From NCBI GenBank assembly GCA_036897095.1, contig JAYMSP010001591.1, forward strand, positions 1 through 30,572: DNA of 30,572 bases, in the 5' to 3' direction. Origin of the DNA: Plantago elongata. Lineage: Eukaryota > Streptophyta > Magnoliopsida > Lamiales > Plantaginaceae. The translations under genes and the position numbers were made by a program. Each line of letters starts with the position of its first letter. Within the stretch, counting starts at the first letter, position 1. The notes under the pieces were generated by a model, which had not been told where the DNA came from, ran no database searches, and worked only from the letters and a program-made list of their open reading frames with translations. Of this stretch, positions 9,242-19,379 are shown piece by piece.

Positions 9242-10124
9242 TAAAAATGTTGCATACACTGTTGACATGACATCACGGTCCTTTAGTGTTTCTTGTATGT
9301 GATGTGTATACATGCTCTTTCTATGTCTTTCTCCTTAGCTAAAGAAACTTCGTTTTTGCATCTCTCTTGATGTAAATACTTGGGAAAACCTTTGGATTTT
9401 AATTCTGATCAAGGAACATTCTCTTCTCCTTCTCAATTACTTCGCATTAGACTGCATACCTGAACCTAAAATAGAAAAAATTAAAAAAAAGAGTCCAATG
9501 GAGGCTAATAGCTAAAGAGCCCAATGGAGGCATATTATTCATTGGATTTGTTGGCAGACTCTTGAGTTCACAAAAAAATAAAATATATTTATATCTAAAT
9601 TTAAATACAAGACTCTCTAAGACAACATTGAGTCACATAAAAAGAACTTTCAAGAGCCCAACACCTACTTTTTACTTTTCTACAGTCTATGTTACAAAAA
9701 TCTCTCTTCTCTCTTGAGTGCTCAATTAATGTTATCTTAATTCAATGGGTTACTACCTTGTGTACTTTCTTCTGAGATTTAGCATTAATGATTGTTTCTT
9801 CTATGTTATATCAGTCTACTACATGGGGTTAAGCCTTCCCAGGGGGAGTAGGAATGTGTCTACTCCGTTGTTGGATTAATAGTAGTTTTGAAACATTTTG
9901 CCAAGTCTTCTTGGGTCATTATACTAGGGGTCTCAACAGGTTCATACTGTTCACTCTTCTGGGTTAATGACTATCCCTCCTTTCCAGTTTAATTTATTTC
10001 TAAAATATTTTACTAATTGCAGATTTTCAGTTACACAATTTTGATGTTTTACTTTTTACTGCTAATTATGTTTGATTAAGTCTGATCGGGGGGGTGTTGT
10101 GTAGTAAGGCAATAAGGGGGAGAT
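9242..10124 (+). other. 3' untranslated region of the second copia element with polypurine tract
   Basis: No coding frame is recognisable over these 880 bases. The region ends in AATAAGGGGGAGA (10111-10123), a polypurine tract of the kind that primes plus-strand synthesis just before a 3' LTR. At 9485-9530 a short sequence related to GAGCCCAATGGAGGC is repeated twice, which could be the trace of a small insertion. I could not define its ends. Confidence 0.65.
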
Positions 10125-10954
10125 TATTAGTGCACTTTTTATGTACGATGTTACATCAACATTTAATTAAACATCCCTATCGGTTACAGCATGCGTCAGC
10201 AAGCTATTTAAGGAATATTGCCTTCCTTCACTAATCCTTGAAAACCTAGTTCGACCGTTGTGATTTTGGTACATAAAAGTTATTCTCAGAATAAAGATCG
10301 AGAAGAAAATCAAAGAGAAAAAGAGAGAGAAGGAAAGAAATCAAGGAAGATCTTTAAGAAGGAAAGCGAGATCACCTTCTCAAAGTCATTCTCTAGAATT
10401 CTCTAGATCAATAATCATGTGCTACAAGTGAACGACTTAGTTACTGCATGTAGAAGATTCGTGTGGATCCTTGTATACCTAATGTAAGACTATAAATACA
10501 AGGATCACAGTTGTTTAACGTCGATGCTAGACTTACTCTCAGATTTAGAGTCTAGGTTTACATTGTTTGAGGAAGTAGTTTGAGTTGTCTCTTGGGATAC
10601 TTCTCCACACTGAGGCATCATTAGCTAGATGTTCTAGATTAACTGTTATATTTTAGTTTCGTTGATTCAAGTTGTGGAAACCTCCGGACATAGATTGGAT
10701 AAATCCACCATTGGTGGGCATTTGATTTCTCTGGGACATATATGTATATATGCCCAGTTAAAGTTGTAAACATTTGTGTCTTTTACTTTAAGTCTTGTCT
10801 TACATTTCATAGGATAGACTTTTATATTTCGTTGTGTTTTACTCTTGGTTTGTCTTCTGTTTTAGAAACATTGTTACTTTAACATTTGTATGGACATCGA
10901 TGCTAACAATGCAGTGACCGTTTAATACAAAGTCCCAATCCTCATATTCCAACA
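10125..10954 (+). repeat. 3' LTR of the second copia element
   Basis: The block follows the polypurine tract and ends CATATTCCAACA at 10954. It starts TATTAGTGCAC, probably a mutated TGTTAG start. Its last 138 bases match the 5' LTR remnant at 4176-4302. A TATA box (TATAAATA, 10491-10498) lies in the middle, as expected at the U3/R border. The next base belongs to a gypsy integrase frame, and no target duplication can be tested because the 5' end is truncated. Confidence 0.78.
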
Positions 10955-11470
10955 ATTTCTACTAAGACTAATGATGCCAAAGTTGTTTTCTCTTTCCTTG
11001 CCACTAACATCCTTTGCAGGTTTTGCACTCCTAGAGTGGTGATTAGCGACAGAGGTTCTCACTTCTTCAACCGCTCCTTTGTAACTCTGCTGAGTAAGTA
11101 TAGTGTCCATCACCGTGTAGCCACCGCTTACCACCCCCAGACTTCTGGTCAGGTCAAAGTCAGTAACCGGCAGATCAAGAGCGTACTGCAAAGAGTAGTG
11201 AAGCCAAACATCGAGATTGGACAGTCAAGCTTAATGATGCTCTCTGAGCTTACTACCCTGTTACAAAACTGCCATTGGCACTACACCCTACCGCCTTTCT
11301 ACGAAACGTCATGTCACCTTCCGGTGGAACTGGAACATCGAGCTGAATGGGCCATTCACAGCCTAAATCTTAACATGGCTGAGGCCGGGAAGGAACGCCT
11401 CCTATAATCTCAGAACTGGATGAACTCCGACACACTGCTGTTGAGAATGCAAATATACACAAGGCAAAGT
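10955..11470 (+). pseudogene. gypsy integrase core fragment with catalytic Glu changed to Lys
   Basis: The frame reads [54 protein letters not shown] and then [13 protein letters not shown]. The Asp in SDRGSHF is kept. The Glu that follows TSGQV in this family is Lys here, so the DDE triad is broken. The first Asp lies upstream and is lost at the copia junction. A degraded stretch at 11230-11330 is followed by [15 protein letters not shown] and [14 protein letters not shown]; after a stop it resumes with a LSELDELRHTAVENA segment up to the TRIM at 11471. Confidence 0.88.
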
Positions 11471-11687
11471 CTATAATACCTAACATCACACATCGCTTTT
11501 GGGAGAAGGGTATATATGTTGACCACCACTCTTCTATGGTATGAGGCCTTTTGGAAAAACTCAAAAACAAATTCGTGCGGGCTCCGGCCCAAAGCGAACA
11601 ATTTCATACCGAGTGGTGGGACAGTCATGCGTAACATTTCTGGTCCAATGGACCGGGTCTCGGTCCATTAGTGGTCGAGTTGTTTCA
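11471..11687 (+). repeat. TRIM LTR copy 1
   Basis: It begins TATAATACC, where copies 2 and 3 have TGTAATAC, and ends GTTTCA, where the others end GTTACA. It holds the shared segments GGGTATATATG (TATA-like), TATGAGGCCTTTTGG and ATTTCATACCGAGTGGTGG, so both termini carry one point change each. The PBS follows at 11690. Confidence 0.88.
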
Positions 11688-11882
11688 AATGGTATCAGAG
11701 CGGGACTATCTGGAATTGCGAGAACTAAGTGTCACGCAGGACAAAGTGCTATACTATATGGGAGGTGGGAGCCACCTCTTGGGTCCGTAGAGGCCACCTC
11801 TAGAATCTGGCACGGATGGTTGGTCCCAGGACAACCCCTAAGAAAACTCGACGAGGACGTCGAGAATTTAAAGGGGGTAGAT

Positions 11883-12105
11883 TGTAATACCCAACGCCCC
11901 ACATCGCTTGTGAGTGGAAGGGATGAAGGGTATATATGTACACCACCACTCTTCTATGTTATGAGGCCTTTGAAGAAACACAAAAACAAATTCGTGCGAG
12001 CTCCAGCAAAAAATGGACAATATCATACCGAGTGGTGGTACAACATGCGTAATCTTGTCGGCCCAACGGGCTGGGTCTCGGTCCATTAGTGGCGGGTTCG
12101 TTACA
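11883..12105 (+). repeat. TRIM LTR copy 2 (middle)
   Basis: It begins TGTAATACCCAACGCC and ends CGTTACA, with intact TG...CA termini. It shares GGTATATATG, ATGAGGCCTTT and CATACCGAGTGGTGG with the other copies. It serves at once as 3' LTR for the left internal segment and 5' LTR for the right one. A PBS with one mismatch follows at 12108. Confidence 0.9.
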
Positions 12106-12309
12106 AATGGTATCTGAGCGGAACTATCCAGAATTGCGAGAACTAAGTGCCATGCGGGGCAAAGTGCTACACTGTATGGGCAGTGGGAGTCACCTCTTGG
12201 GCCCGTAGGGGCCACCTTTAGAATCCTGCAGGGATGGTTGGTCCCGGGACAACCTCCAAGAAAGCTCGACGAGGATGTCGAGAATATAAGGGGGGGGGGA
12301 GGTGGAGAT

Positions 12310-12527
12310 TGTAATACGCAACATCCGACATTGGTTGAGGCAAAAAGGGATTATTGGTATATATGTATACCACCACTCTCCTATGGTATGAGGCCTTTTG
12401 GGGAAACCCAAAAACAAATCCGTGCGGTCTCCGGCTCAAAGCGGACAATTTCATACCGAGTGGTGTCATGCGGAACCTTGCCAGCCAACGGGCCTGGTCT
12501 TGACCCATTAGTGGTCAGGTCGTTACA
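12310..12527 (+). repeat. TRIM LTR copy 3
   Basis: It begins TGTAATACGCAACATCC and ends CGTTACA. It carries GGTATATATGTATACC, TATGAGGCCTTTTGGGG and CATACCGAGTGGTG. Gypsy integrase coding sequence resumes immediately after the target duplication. Confidence 0.9.
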
Positions 12528-12791
12528 AAGACTAAGGAGTATCACGACAAGGGCATAATTCGAAAGGATTTAGCCCCATGTATGAAAATCTTACTTTTTA
12601 ATTTTCGCCTAAAACTGCGTTCCAGGTGGGACAGACCGTTCATTATTATTTATGTAGCACCCCATGGTGGTGTTGAAATCTTGAACCCAAGTGATGGCTT
12701 CAAAGTCAATGGTCAGCGTGTGAAGCCCTACCTGGAAGGATTCCAAGAACAATCGGCTAAAGAGATTTTCCTTCAGGAGTCCACTGCATAA
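12528..12791 (+). pseudogene. gypsy integrase C-terminal part
   Basis: The frame resumes after the TRIM with TKEYHDKGIIRKDLAPCMKI, LLFNFRLKLRSRW, PFIIIYVAPHGGVEILN and DGFKVNGQRVKPYLEGF, and stops at 12789-12791 after an ESTA tail. This is the GPY/F-like C-terminal DNA-binding region of Athila/Tat-type integrases. It is continuous with the frame before 11471 once the TRIM and one duplication copy are set aside, so this is one gene split by insertion. Confidence 0.87.
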
Positions 12792-13619
12792 TCCCCTTAT
12801 ACACCACCGCACGTCACTTCCGATCCCATTTTATCTTTCTTATTACTCTAAGATTGAGGACATGCTTGAGTTCTAGTTTGGGAAGGGGGGAATATGTTTT
12901 TCAGTGTCTTGTCTGCCCTTTCTTTTCTCTATTTTTGAGTCTCTAGAGTCTTTCGTCTTTATTGTACTCTTCTTTGGTCTTCTCTACAATCATTTGTGAG
13001 TCTCTTCTCCAAATTATGAAAGCTTCTATTGTAATGGTTAAATCTGCTTGCTGCTTACACTTTGCTTGATTCTTAACCCCGATAGTGTAGTGGATTTAAG
13101 ATTTTGAAAGATTGGTTCTCTAGTAAATAGCATGTTTATTTAGCTCTTCGATCCAAAAAGCCAGTGAGAAGCCTGTATTCCAATTAAAAAATATTATACC
13201 GGCTTTGTATGTGTGTGATTCCTGGTTTGAGTAAGTCTTTTATAAAATTCTTGTGCCTTTTCATACTTATGTGTACTCAGTCTTGTTGGAGATGACGAAT
13301 AACATGTTCTTTTTAAGACCTCCCCTCTGTTCCAAACAGTTTTGGGGAGAGAACTACTATGTTGTGACTATGTGAGGGATTGAGGAGTTATGCTTAACGG
13401 CTATTTACTTGAGAATACATGATATTTTGTAATCTATTATCACCTGAGTTGGTTGAGTGCAAAGCTTTTGCATCTTGTGAACTTAATTGTTTCAATGGAG
13501 GTTGTCGGTCATTTGGTTGAGTGATTTGTTTCTGTGAGTGTCTTATTTCTGAGGCTTGTTTATTTTTTTTAGTCTTGTTGTTTGCTCGATGACGAGCAAA
13601 GATTCTATTTGGGGAGTTT
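12792..13619 (+). other. gypsy 3' non-coding region and polypurine tract
   Basis: No coding frame is evident. A purine-rich GGGAAGGGGGGAATA lies at about 12881-12895. The region closes with GACGAGCAAAGATTC and ATTTGGGGAGTT directly before the LTR start at 13620. That arrangement (GATGACGAGCAAA, then a G-rich tract, then TGATGA) is common to Tat-type elements. The minus-strand frame at 13394-13630 has no family resemblance and is treated as chance. Confidence 0.7.
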
Positions 13620-14883
13620 GATGACACCATATTCTATCGTCTCATTCTATTCTTTTTAGCTTACTTGTTAGTCTTTTCGTCTAGTTCTAGAGTCTTTCTC
13701 GTTCATTTCTACCTTTTCGTGTTCCTTCATGTTTTGTAGGAAAAGGCACCTTTTGATCATAATTCAGTGGAGATGTCTAGAGTAGCTCGTCGTGGCGAGG
13801 AGTCTAGTCTGCCGCGGCGAGCAATCCGAGAGTTCAAGATTGAGGAGCCTTAGAGTTCGCCGAGGCGATACATTTTTCCTGCCACGGTGAACAATCCAGT
13901 GAGCTCGGGAAATTCCAAGACATGTTCGATGCAGTGAATAATCATGTGAGCTCAGGAAGATCATCGAGATCTGTTCACCGTGGCGCGAACAATCCAGTGA
14001 GTTGGTGAAATCCAAGATGAGGAGTTCGCTGCAGCGAAGCATTTGGCCCGCCGCGGCGATGAGCGCGATTTCAGATTGTAATTTCCCTTACTAGATTCGA
14101 ATTACACAATTCATTCTTCATGCTTTCGTAACCTAGTTCTTAGAAAATCTCCACACTCGTACTTTGACATGGAGATATATGATTGGAGCTTGGTTAGTAT
14201 TCATGATTGATTATCTACATCGTATTCATCATTCTCTTGGTAATTCTTATTGTTTATTCAATTCACTTTATTGTTATTGGAATTGTATGAACTTGTTATT
14301 GATTGCCAATATGTTATGCAACACATGAACTTTGTATTGAATTCCTTTGTTCTTCAATCCATCATGAGTAGCTAAACATCTCCAAACACAGTCGAGATGA
14401 GGGTAATTGTGTATTCGTTCTAGGGTTTGTCTTTGTTCTTGTAGGTTTGTCTAGTTCAAACATCTTCGTAAAACCTAGCAATCCTACAACTAGTACAAAC
14501 ATATTCCAAAACATTTTTGGTTAAGGATCGTATATTTACAACCTACGATTACAAAAGTTATACATTCTCAAATACGTTGGTTAAACTAGATTAGTAGTTT
14601 TATGTACACCAACCTGTAACAAGCATGAACGATTACCCTAGAGAGAATTAGCATAACTGTTGTGTTGCTTCTATTATCTGATCAACTTCGTTGTTTGTCT
14701 TTTTTATTTATTTAGTAATTGTTAGTTAAGCACATGAACATCAAATTGTTACCGCAACTAATCATTTGCACTCATTTGCTCGGTAGCTTAATTAGTTCCT
14801 TAGCGAACGATTTTGTGGTTAGCTTATTGTTCTACAATAACCGCTTACTACTTAGTGTCCTGAGTATTAATTTGAGCATATCA
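13620..14883 (+). repeat. gypsy LTR-like block A
   Basis: It starts TGATGACACCATATTC right after the polypurine tract and plausibly ends GAGCATATCA at 14883, giving about 1.26 kb with TGAT...ATCA termini. At 13780-14060 it holds short imperfect repeats around CGTGGCGAGG, GCCGCGGCGA and ACAATCCAGTGAGCTCGG, a GC-rich island in AT-rich DNA. Downstream segments such as GTAAAACCTA, GATTACCCTAGAGAGAATTA and TTCCTTAGCGAACGAT recur in diverged form in block B. It is most likely the 3' LTR of the gypsy element. Confidence 0.65.
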
Positions 14884-16220
14884 CGTAGTGGGTTTAAAAT
14901 CCTATATGTATATTTTTCTTGTGAATAGAAAATATATGTAGCTCTTTGGTGCTTTGTTTGTGTTTTTCGTTGGATTTTTGTGTCTCGAAGGAGAAAATCA
15001 GAGTGGAAAGTTTGGTTCTAAATCTTTGAATCTAGAGTTGTTGGGCAAAACTGGAAGTGGATTCAGAGTTCGGACAAAGATTTGAGAACCATTTTTGCGA
15101 AGCTTGCATAAGTGAAGTTTTACAGAGCAGTCTAGATATTTTTTCGATACTCTATCATATGATGTTCGATTGACCTGATCTAGGTAACTATGGGAAAGTA
15201 AGTAAAAGGCTACAACTTTCGTGCTTTATGCTTGTTCCTTGTGTAAAAAATATACGGACGTCTAAAGCTGGCTAGCGGGAAACATCTTCGACGCATCAAG
15301 GATTTTTGCTTGCCGTGGCGAGAATTTACGAGAGCTTATTTGCTTGGCAATTTTTTGGTCGAATCCTGTAAGGATTCTACTCGTTTTTTCTTCTATAGTT
15401 AGGATTCTTTCACCATAACTTACAAAATAACTTCTGCTACCCTAGATTTAATAGAAAAAAACTCCAAGAGATAGATTTTGACATGGATTGATTTTGGAGC
15501 TTGGTTTACCTCTTGTAAGAAGCATCAATATTGAATTCTCGGTCATATTTTGTAACTCTATATTGTTTATCTCTTCACGATTCATGTTTGATATTCTTTA
15601 TCGAATTGTACGAGTTTGTATATGATTATCAACATGTTTGTGTTTAACATGATAAATACCTTGGAGTCTTTCATCTTTGCTTCTCTCATGAGTAGTTAAA
15701 CCGCTCTGAATTAAGTAGTATTTAGTTATCCGTATTCGAATATAGGGTTTATATTAGTTCATATAGGTTAGGCTCGTTCAAAGATTTTCGTAAAACCTAT
15801 CATTCCAATTTCCTCATTCAAAGACCTTCTAAAATCATTTTCTGTTAAGCGTGGATTGGCGACACACGGTTACACTCGTTCAAAAACTTTTCAAATAACA
15901 ATTGTTAAAGATTGGATTGATTGATTGTTGTACACCGAGCGTATTACAGGTATGAACTATTACCCTAGAAAGAATTAGCATACCTAGATCATTATTATTG
16001 TATTCGCTTCCTTTATCTAATCAAAACTAGTTTATCTATTTTCTGTTTTAATTGTGTTTTGGAAGTACAAAAACTCAATCTATTTTCTAAAATAATTGAT
16101 AACTCTCATTTGTTGTGGTAGCTTTATTAATTCCTTAGCAAACGATCATGTGGTTTAGCTTTGTCTATCTACAACAACTACTTATTATTTGGTTTTCTAA
16201 GTAATAATTTGGGCGCATCA
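14884..16220 (+). repeat. gypsy LTR-like block B, diverged copy of block A
   Basis: From about 15410 to 16220 this region runs parallel to 14100-14883: GATTTTGACATGGATTGATT, CGTAAAACCTATCATTCC, TATTACCCTAGAAAGAATTA and TTCCTTAGCAAACGATCATG, ending TTTGGGCGCATCA. It also contains TTGCTTGCCGTGGCGAG at about 15307, which echoes the GC motif of block A. The left part (14884-15400) shows little similarity, so the start is uncertain. It could be a second, older LTR of the same family or an internal duplication. Confidence 0.55.
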
Positions 16221-17160
16221 GAGTATACAAAAGAGATCCAATACATATAAGGTATGTTTCTACGTTGAACATACATGTATAATCAATGTGTGGTGAATCT
16301 TACCTAGACACCCTAATGAAGAATGAAAGTCTAAAGTGATTCTAGCTAAAGACACGAAAGAGCTTTAATCAAAAGAAGGAGCATGAAAGAATGTCAATGT
16401 AATTCTATATAAAGCCAACAATATTCTTGAATCAATAAGAATGATTCTAACAAATGCCAGTGAATAGAAACTGAAGTTCAATGTTTAATTCACGAGTTGC
16501 AGTATAGAATGAAGAAGACAACTTATAAAGATATAACAAAGAACCATTGAAGACTGTGATTCATGTATGTCTGTTGTTACTTATATCATATAAATGATGT
16601 ATGCTTGATCCTACAATATTAATGTTATTATGCATGTATAATGTGATTTCTATGGAACGAATGTGTTACTTATTTAGTATGGCTTGTTTGCGAATACAAG
16701 TAGCTACTCACCCTTGTTGTAGAGCATCATGTAATGCTGGAGTTGAAGTTGATGGGAGGCGGATGCGGCGTTGATTCAATACACCCGCAATGTAAACTTT
16801 ATGATAATATTTTATATTTCAAGTTCAAAATTTTGAAGTTATTTTTGCTGCCAAAATTATGGTTTTTTCAATAAACACTATTTCTTGTTCTTAACTCTCC
16901 GTTCGTCAAGTGAGAATTAGTTTCAATAGTTTTAAAAGATGACATAATTTAAAGTATGCGATTTTAAACGGACTAGTCCACTCTGATAATTTCTAATTTT
17001 TCTTTTAAAAGAGCAGTGGAACTGAACTATTTTTGATTTTATGAGCAAGGTCGAGATTGTGAGTGTGGGATCTAATTGCAACAAATAGAGAAGTTCATGA
17101 TGTTGTGGATTTCTTATGTTATAGTGAGAATTTGTCTAGTGGTTCTTTATCGGAGCAGGC
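16221..17160. other. Non-coding stretch, nothing recognised
   Basis: These 940 AT-rich bases have no open frame of note on either strand and no clear transposon ends. A segment near 16690-16800 (TACTCACCCTTGTTG followed by GGAGGCGGATGCGG) has the look of retrotransposon leader or U5 sequence, but I cannot assign it. Confidence 0.6.
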
Positions 17161-17636
17161 TGATGGAATTCGTTTTATCCCAATTCGTCATGTTCACGAC
17201 TTACAGCCCTAGTGCGGATTAGTAGGACAAATAAGCCCAAATACCTTTTATTTCATATATTATGTTAATTAGGGTTAAAGAGTCATAGTTTTGTCTAGAG
17301 ATCTAGAAGAAGAAGGCAACTACTTAATTCTTTCCAAGATGATAAGGCGAGTAGATTTGTCGGGATCTTTTAATTATTTCAGCATATCTTTAGAGATCTT
17401 AAATACCTAAATTTTATGTCAGGTATTATAAGTATAAATAGGACCATTGGGGCTTAACCCTAATAAGTTGATTATTAATGAAGTCCAGTTTAGTCGAAAT
17501 ACACATTACCGTTGCAAGACGCGCACCTTGCTTTAATTCTCGTTTCATGTAAGTGATCTTCTCTCTCTATTTTTTTAATTTGTACCAAGATATCTCTTTT
17601 TTTCAAAAGCTAGGTAATTCATATCACAAATTACTA
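17161..17636 (+). repeat. Left LTR of the LARD-like element
   Basis: It starts TGATGGAATTCGTTTTATCC and ends GGTAATTCATATCA. It carries TATAAATAGGACC near 17438, which is likely the LTR promoter. It aligns along its length with the right copy, with scattered substitutions and a few indels; one is an insert with GGGGCTTAACCCTAATAAG at about 17450. Confidence 0.82.
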
Positions 17637-18375
17637 CCAAAAAACAACATCCCAACACTTGGCCTCAAAACAAGTCGATTTTATGGTGATCGGGATATGG
17701 AGCTCAAATCTTCGAGAACATGTTGCAAGGATGGGTGGAGTTTGGTCCAGAAGGGCAAAGAATCGAACATATACCAAGGAATAAGGTAGGAGAACCCGAA
17801 ACCCCAAATTCGGAGGAATTGGGTGGAGCTATGGATGAGAAGGTGGCTGACAGGGGTGGAGGAGGCGATGGGAGGCACCAATTCGGCATGGGGGAGGCGA
17901 AGAACGAGGTTTGGAGCACCAAATCTCCAACATTGGCCGCCGTAACCCTAATTTTGAGTTGGGGAAGAAGGGCCATCGCGACCGGTCCAACTAGTTAACG
18001 GTCGAGCAAACTTCTCTGATCTAACCTGGCATCTTCGTGCAAACCAACGAATTAAAGGAGAAGTAGAGCGCGGGCGAAGGACTGAGCGCACATGGGAGCA
18101 CCATCGGGCGCATGCACCACACGAGTGGGGCAGGAGCAGACCCAGACGCGCGCAGTTCAAACTCAGGGATTATGCCGTGTGCTGAAAGGTAGAAAACTCA
18201 ACCTTGTTCCTAGAACTGAACGAGACTTGAATCAGGTAATCTCCAAATCTATTGAATTTTTGTCTGGAAAATTACGAAGGGGTCGAGTATGATGGTGAAC
18301 ATCGTCATGTGGGAGAAGATGACATGATGAGTGTGGTAGACCATTAGTGGGTGTTTGTGTTTGGACAGCACTATC

Positions 18376-18566
18376 GAAGGCTCTGTTTAGCACTAGCTTT
18401 TCAGCTCCATAACCTTCTTTTTATAAAAAGCTTACTACGTGAACACACAACTTTTCAAACCAGCTAGATGGTTTGAGAAGCTAACCAAGTTAGCTTGTTG
18501 AACAAAAAAAAATTACATGACCAGCTACCAACTAACTTTTCAGCTAGTTTTCTAAACAGAGCCGAA
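18376..18566 (+). mobile_element. Tourist-like MITE, 185 bp
   Basis: The left end is GGCTCTGTTTAGCACTAGC and the right end, reverse complemented, is GGCTCTGTTTAGAAAACTAG: a 12-bp perfect terminal inverted repeat with looser matching beyond. GAA precedes (18376-18378) and follows (18564-18566) the element, a 3-bp duplication. Such ends and a 3-bp duplication fit PIF/Harbinger (Tourist) MITEs, though their usual target is TAA or TTA. It lies inside the LARD-like element and so inserted after it. Confidence 0.72.
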
Positions 18567-19379
18567 GTGTCCGAGTTAGATGACAAGGAAGCTGGGAGTT
18601 GTATATATGGAAGCAACAGGGATAGGAAGGTACTATGTGATCCTGTTTGGGAAGAACAAGGCTAAGACTTCATCTGGGTGTGGAGTGCAATTGCTACTCT
18701 AGAACCTCGTAGATGTAAATCAAGTAGCTGAGTCTAATCATGAGGATAAGGAGCGGGGGAAGGAACATAAGCTGTCGGCATTCGGTTGTGCAAGGACACT
18801 AAGGGCTAAGGGTACAACTCAATGAGAGGAGAAGGACCCGGAATGTTGATATACAAAAGAATGTCACTACTGAGCTGATATCTACAAATCTTGAGGATCC
18901 AATCAATTCGACCATTGTGCAAGGTAAATCAATTCTGACTACTTTGTTTGAGCCTAGTTGTTATGATCTGGGTAAGGATGAAGTATATGATTGCTTTGGT
19001 TGACTGGTGCCCGATATGAGATTCATGGATATGTCTATCGACATACTTATGTACAGTTGGACTATGTTCTAGGGTTTGATCAAGGGAGTTAGAAGTTCCT
19101 GGAAGATGTCATTAGGAGGAAGAGGCGTTGGGCTAAGATGGAGCAAACTCGGCAATGATTAGTACTCGTATTTGATTCGAGATGAGATGGTTCAAAGATA
19201 CGCATGTGCAGGGAAAGTATGGTTGTATCCAACCAAGGGTACATACTTGTACAAATTAAAATTAGGAGCGTAGAGGGGCGGGGTGGACCATTCGCGTTGA
19301 TGAATGGCAAGGACACACCTAGCAATGGAGGAGAGTCTGAAGAGATTTGGGGACAAGTCTCGTCTTGAGAGGGCGGTAG

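Larger units (their letters stand above)
4176..10954 (+). mobile_element. Second Ty1/copia element, plus strand, near full-length but broken
   Basis: A 127-bp segment at 4176-4302 matches 10817-10954, the last part of the 3' LTR, so the element is bounded by a truncated 5' LTR and a longer 3' LTR (about 10125-10954). Between them, in order, are gag, zinc knuckles, protease, integrase, RT and RNase H, all interrupted by stops or shifts. The PBS is missing after the 5' LTR. A 577-bp DNA transposon sits inside integrase, and the RT catalytic segment is deleted. Right of 10954 the sequence becomes gypsy integrase at once, which suggests the copia element inserted into that gypsy element. The left flank is unrelated copia gag, so one side has been rearranged. 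Confidence 0.85.
11466..12532 (+). mobile_element. TRIM retrotransposon with three tandem LTRs
   Basis: Three similar copies of a 217-223 bp LTR lie at 11471-11687, 11883-12105 and 12310-12527, separated by two internal segments of 195 and 204 bp. Each internal segment starts with a PBS (TGGTATCAGAGC at 11690, TGGTATCTGAGC at 12108) and ends with a G-rich polypurine tract (near 11870 and 12290). There is no coding capacity. The 5-bp target duplication is AAGTC (11466-11470) and AAGAC (12528-12532), one mismatch. The host gypsy integrase frame resumes directly after it. TRIMs depend on proteins of other elements. The three-LTR form is best explained by unequal recombination between two-LTR copies. 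Confidence 0.9.
10955..16220 (+). mobile_element. 3' half of a Ty3/gypsy element (Athila/Tat type), plus strand
   Basis: It starts mid-integrase at the copia LTR junction (10955), continues after a TRIM insertion (11471-12527) to the end of the integrase (12791), then a non-coding 3' region, a polypurine tract and an LTR starting at 13620. The integrase residues ([16 protein letters not shown], and a C-terminus with DGFKVNGQRVKPYL) are those of non-chromovirus plant gypsy elements of the Athila/Tat group. There is no chromodomain. The gag, protease, RT and RNase H parts are not in the window. Confidence 0.8.

Noticed and set aside
11541..12089. 182-codon plus-strand open frame and several overlapping frames of 66-115 codons at 11370-12558
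   Set aside because: They lie wholly in the LTRs and internal non-coding segments of the TRIM, repeat with the LTR copies in different frames and show no domain.
13764..14042. 92-codon minus-strand frame
   Set aside because: It runs through the iterated GC-rich repeat of the gypsy LTR; the apparent openness comes from the repeat.
17681..18292. Overlapping frames on both strands inside the LARD-like element (66-92 codons)
   Set aside because: There is no conserved motif, and frames in both strands over the same GC-richer patch suggest chance. Gene capture is left as a question in findings.
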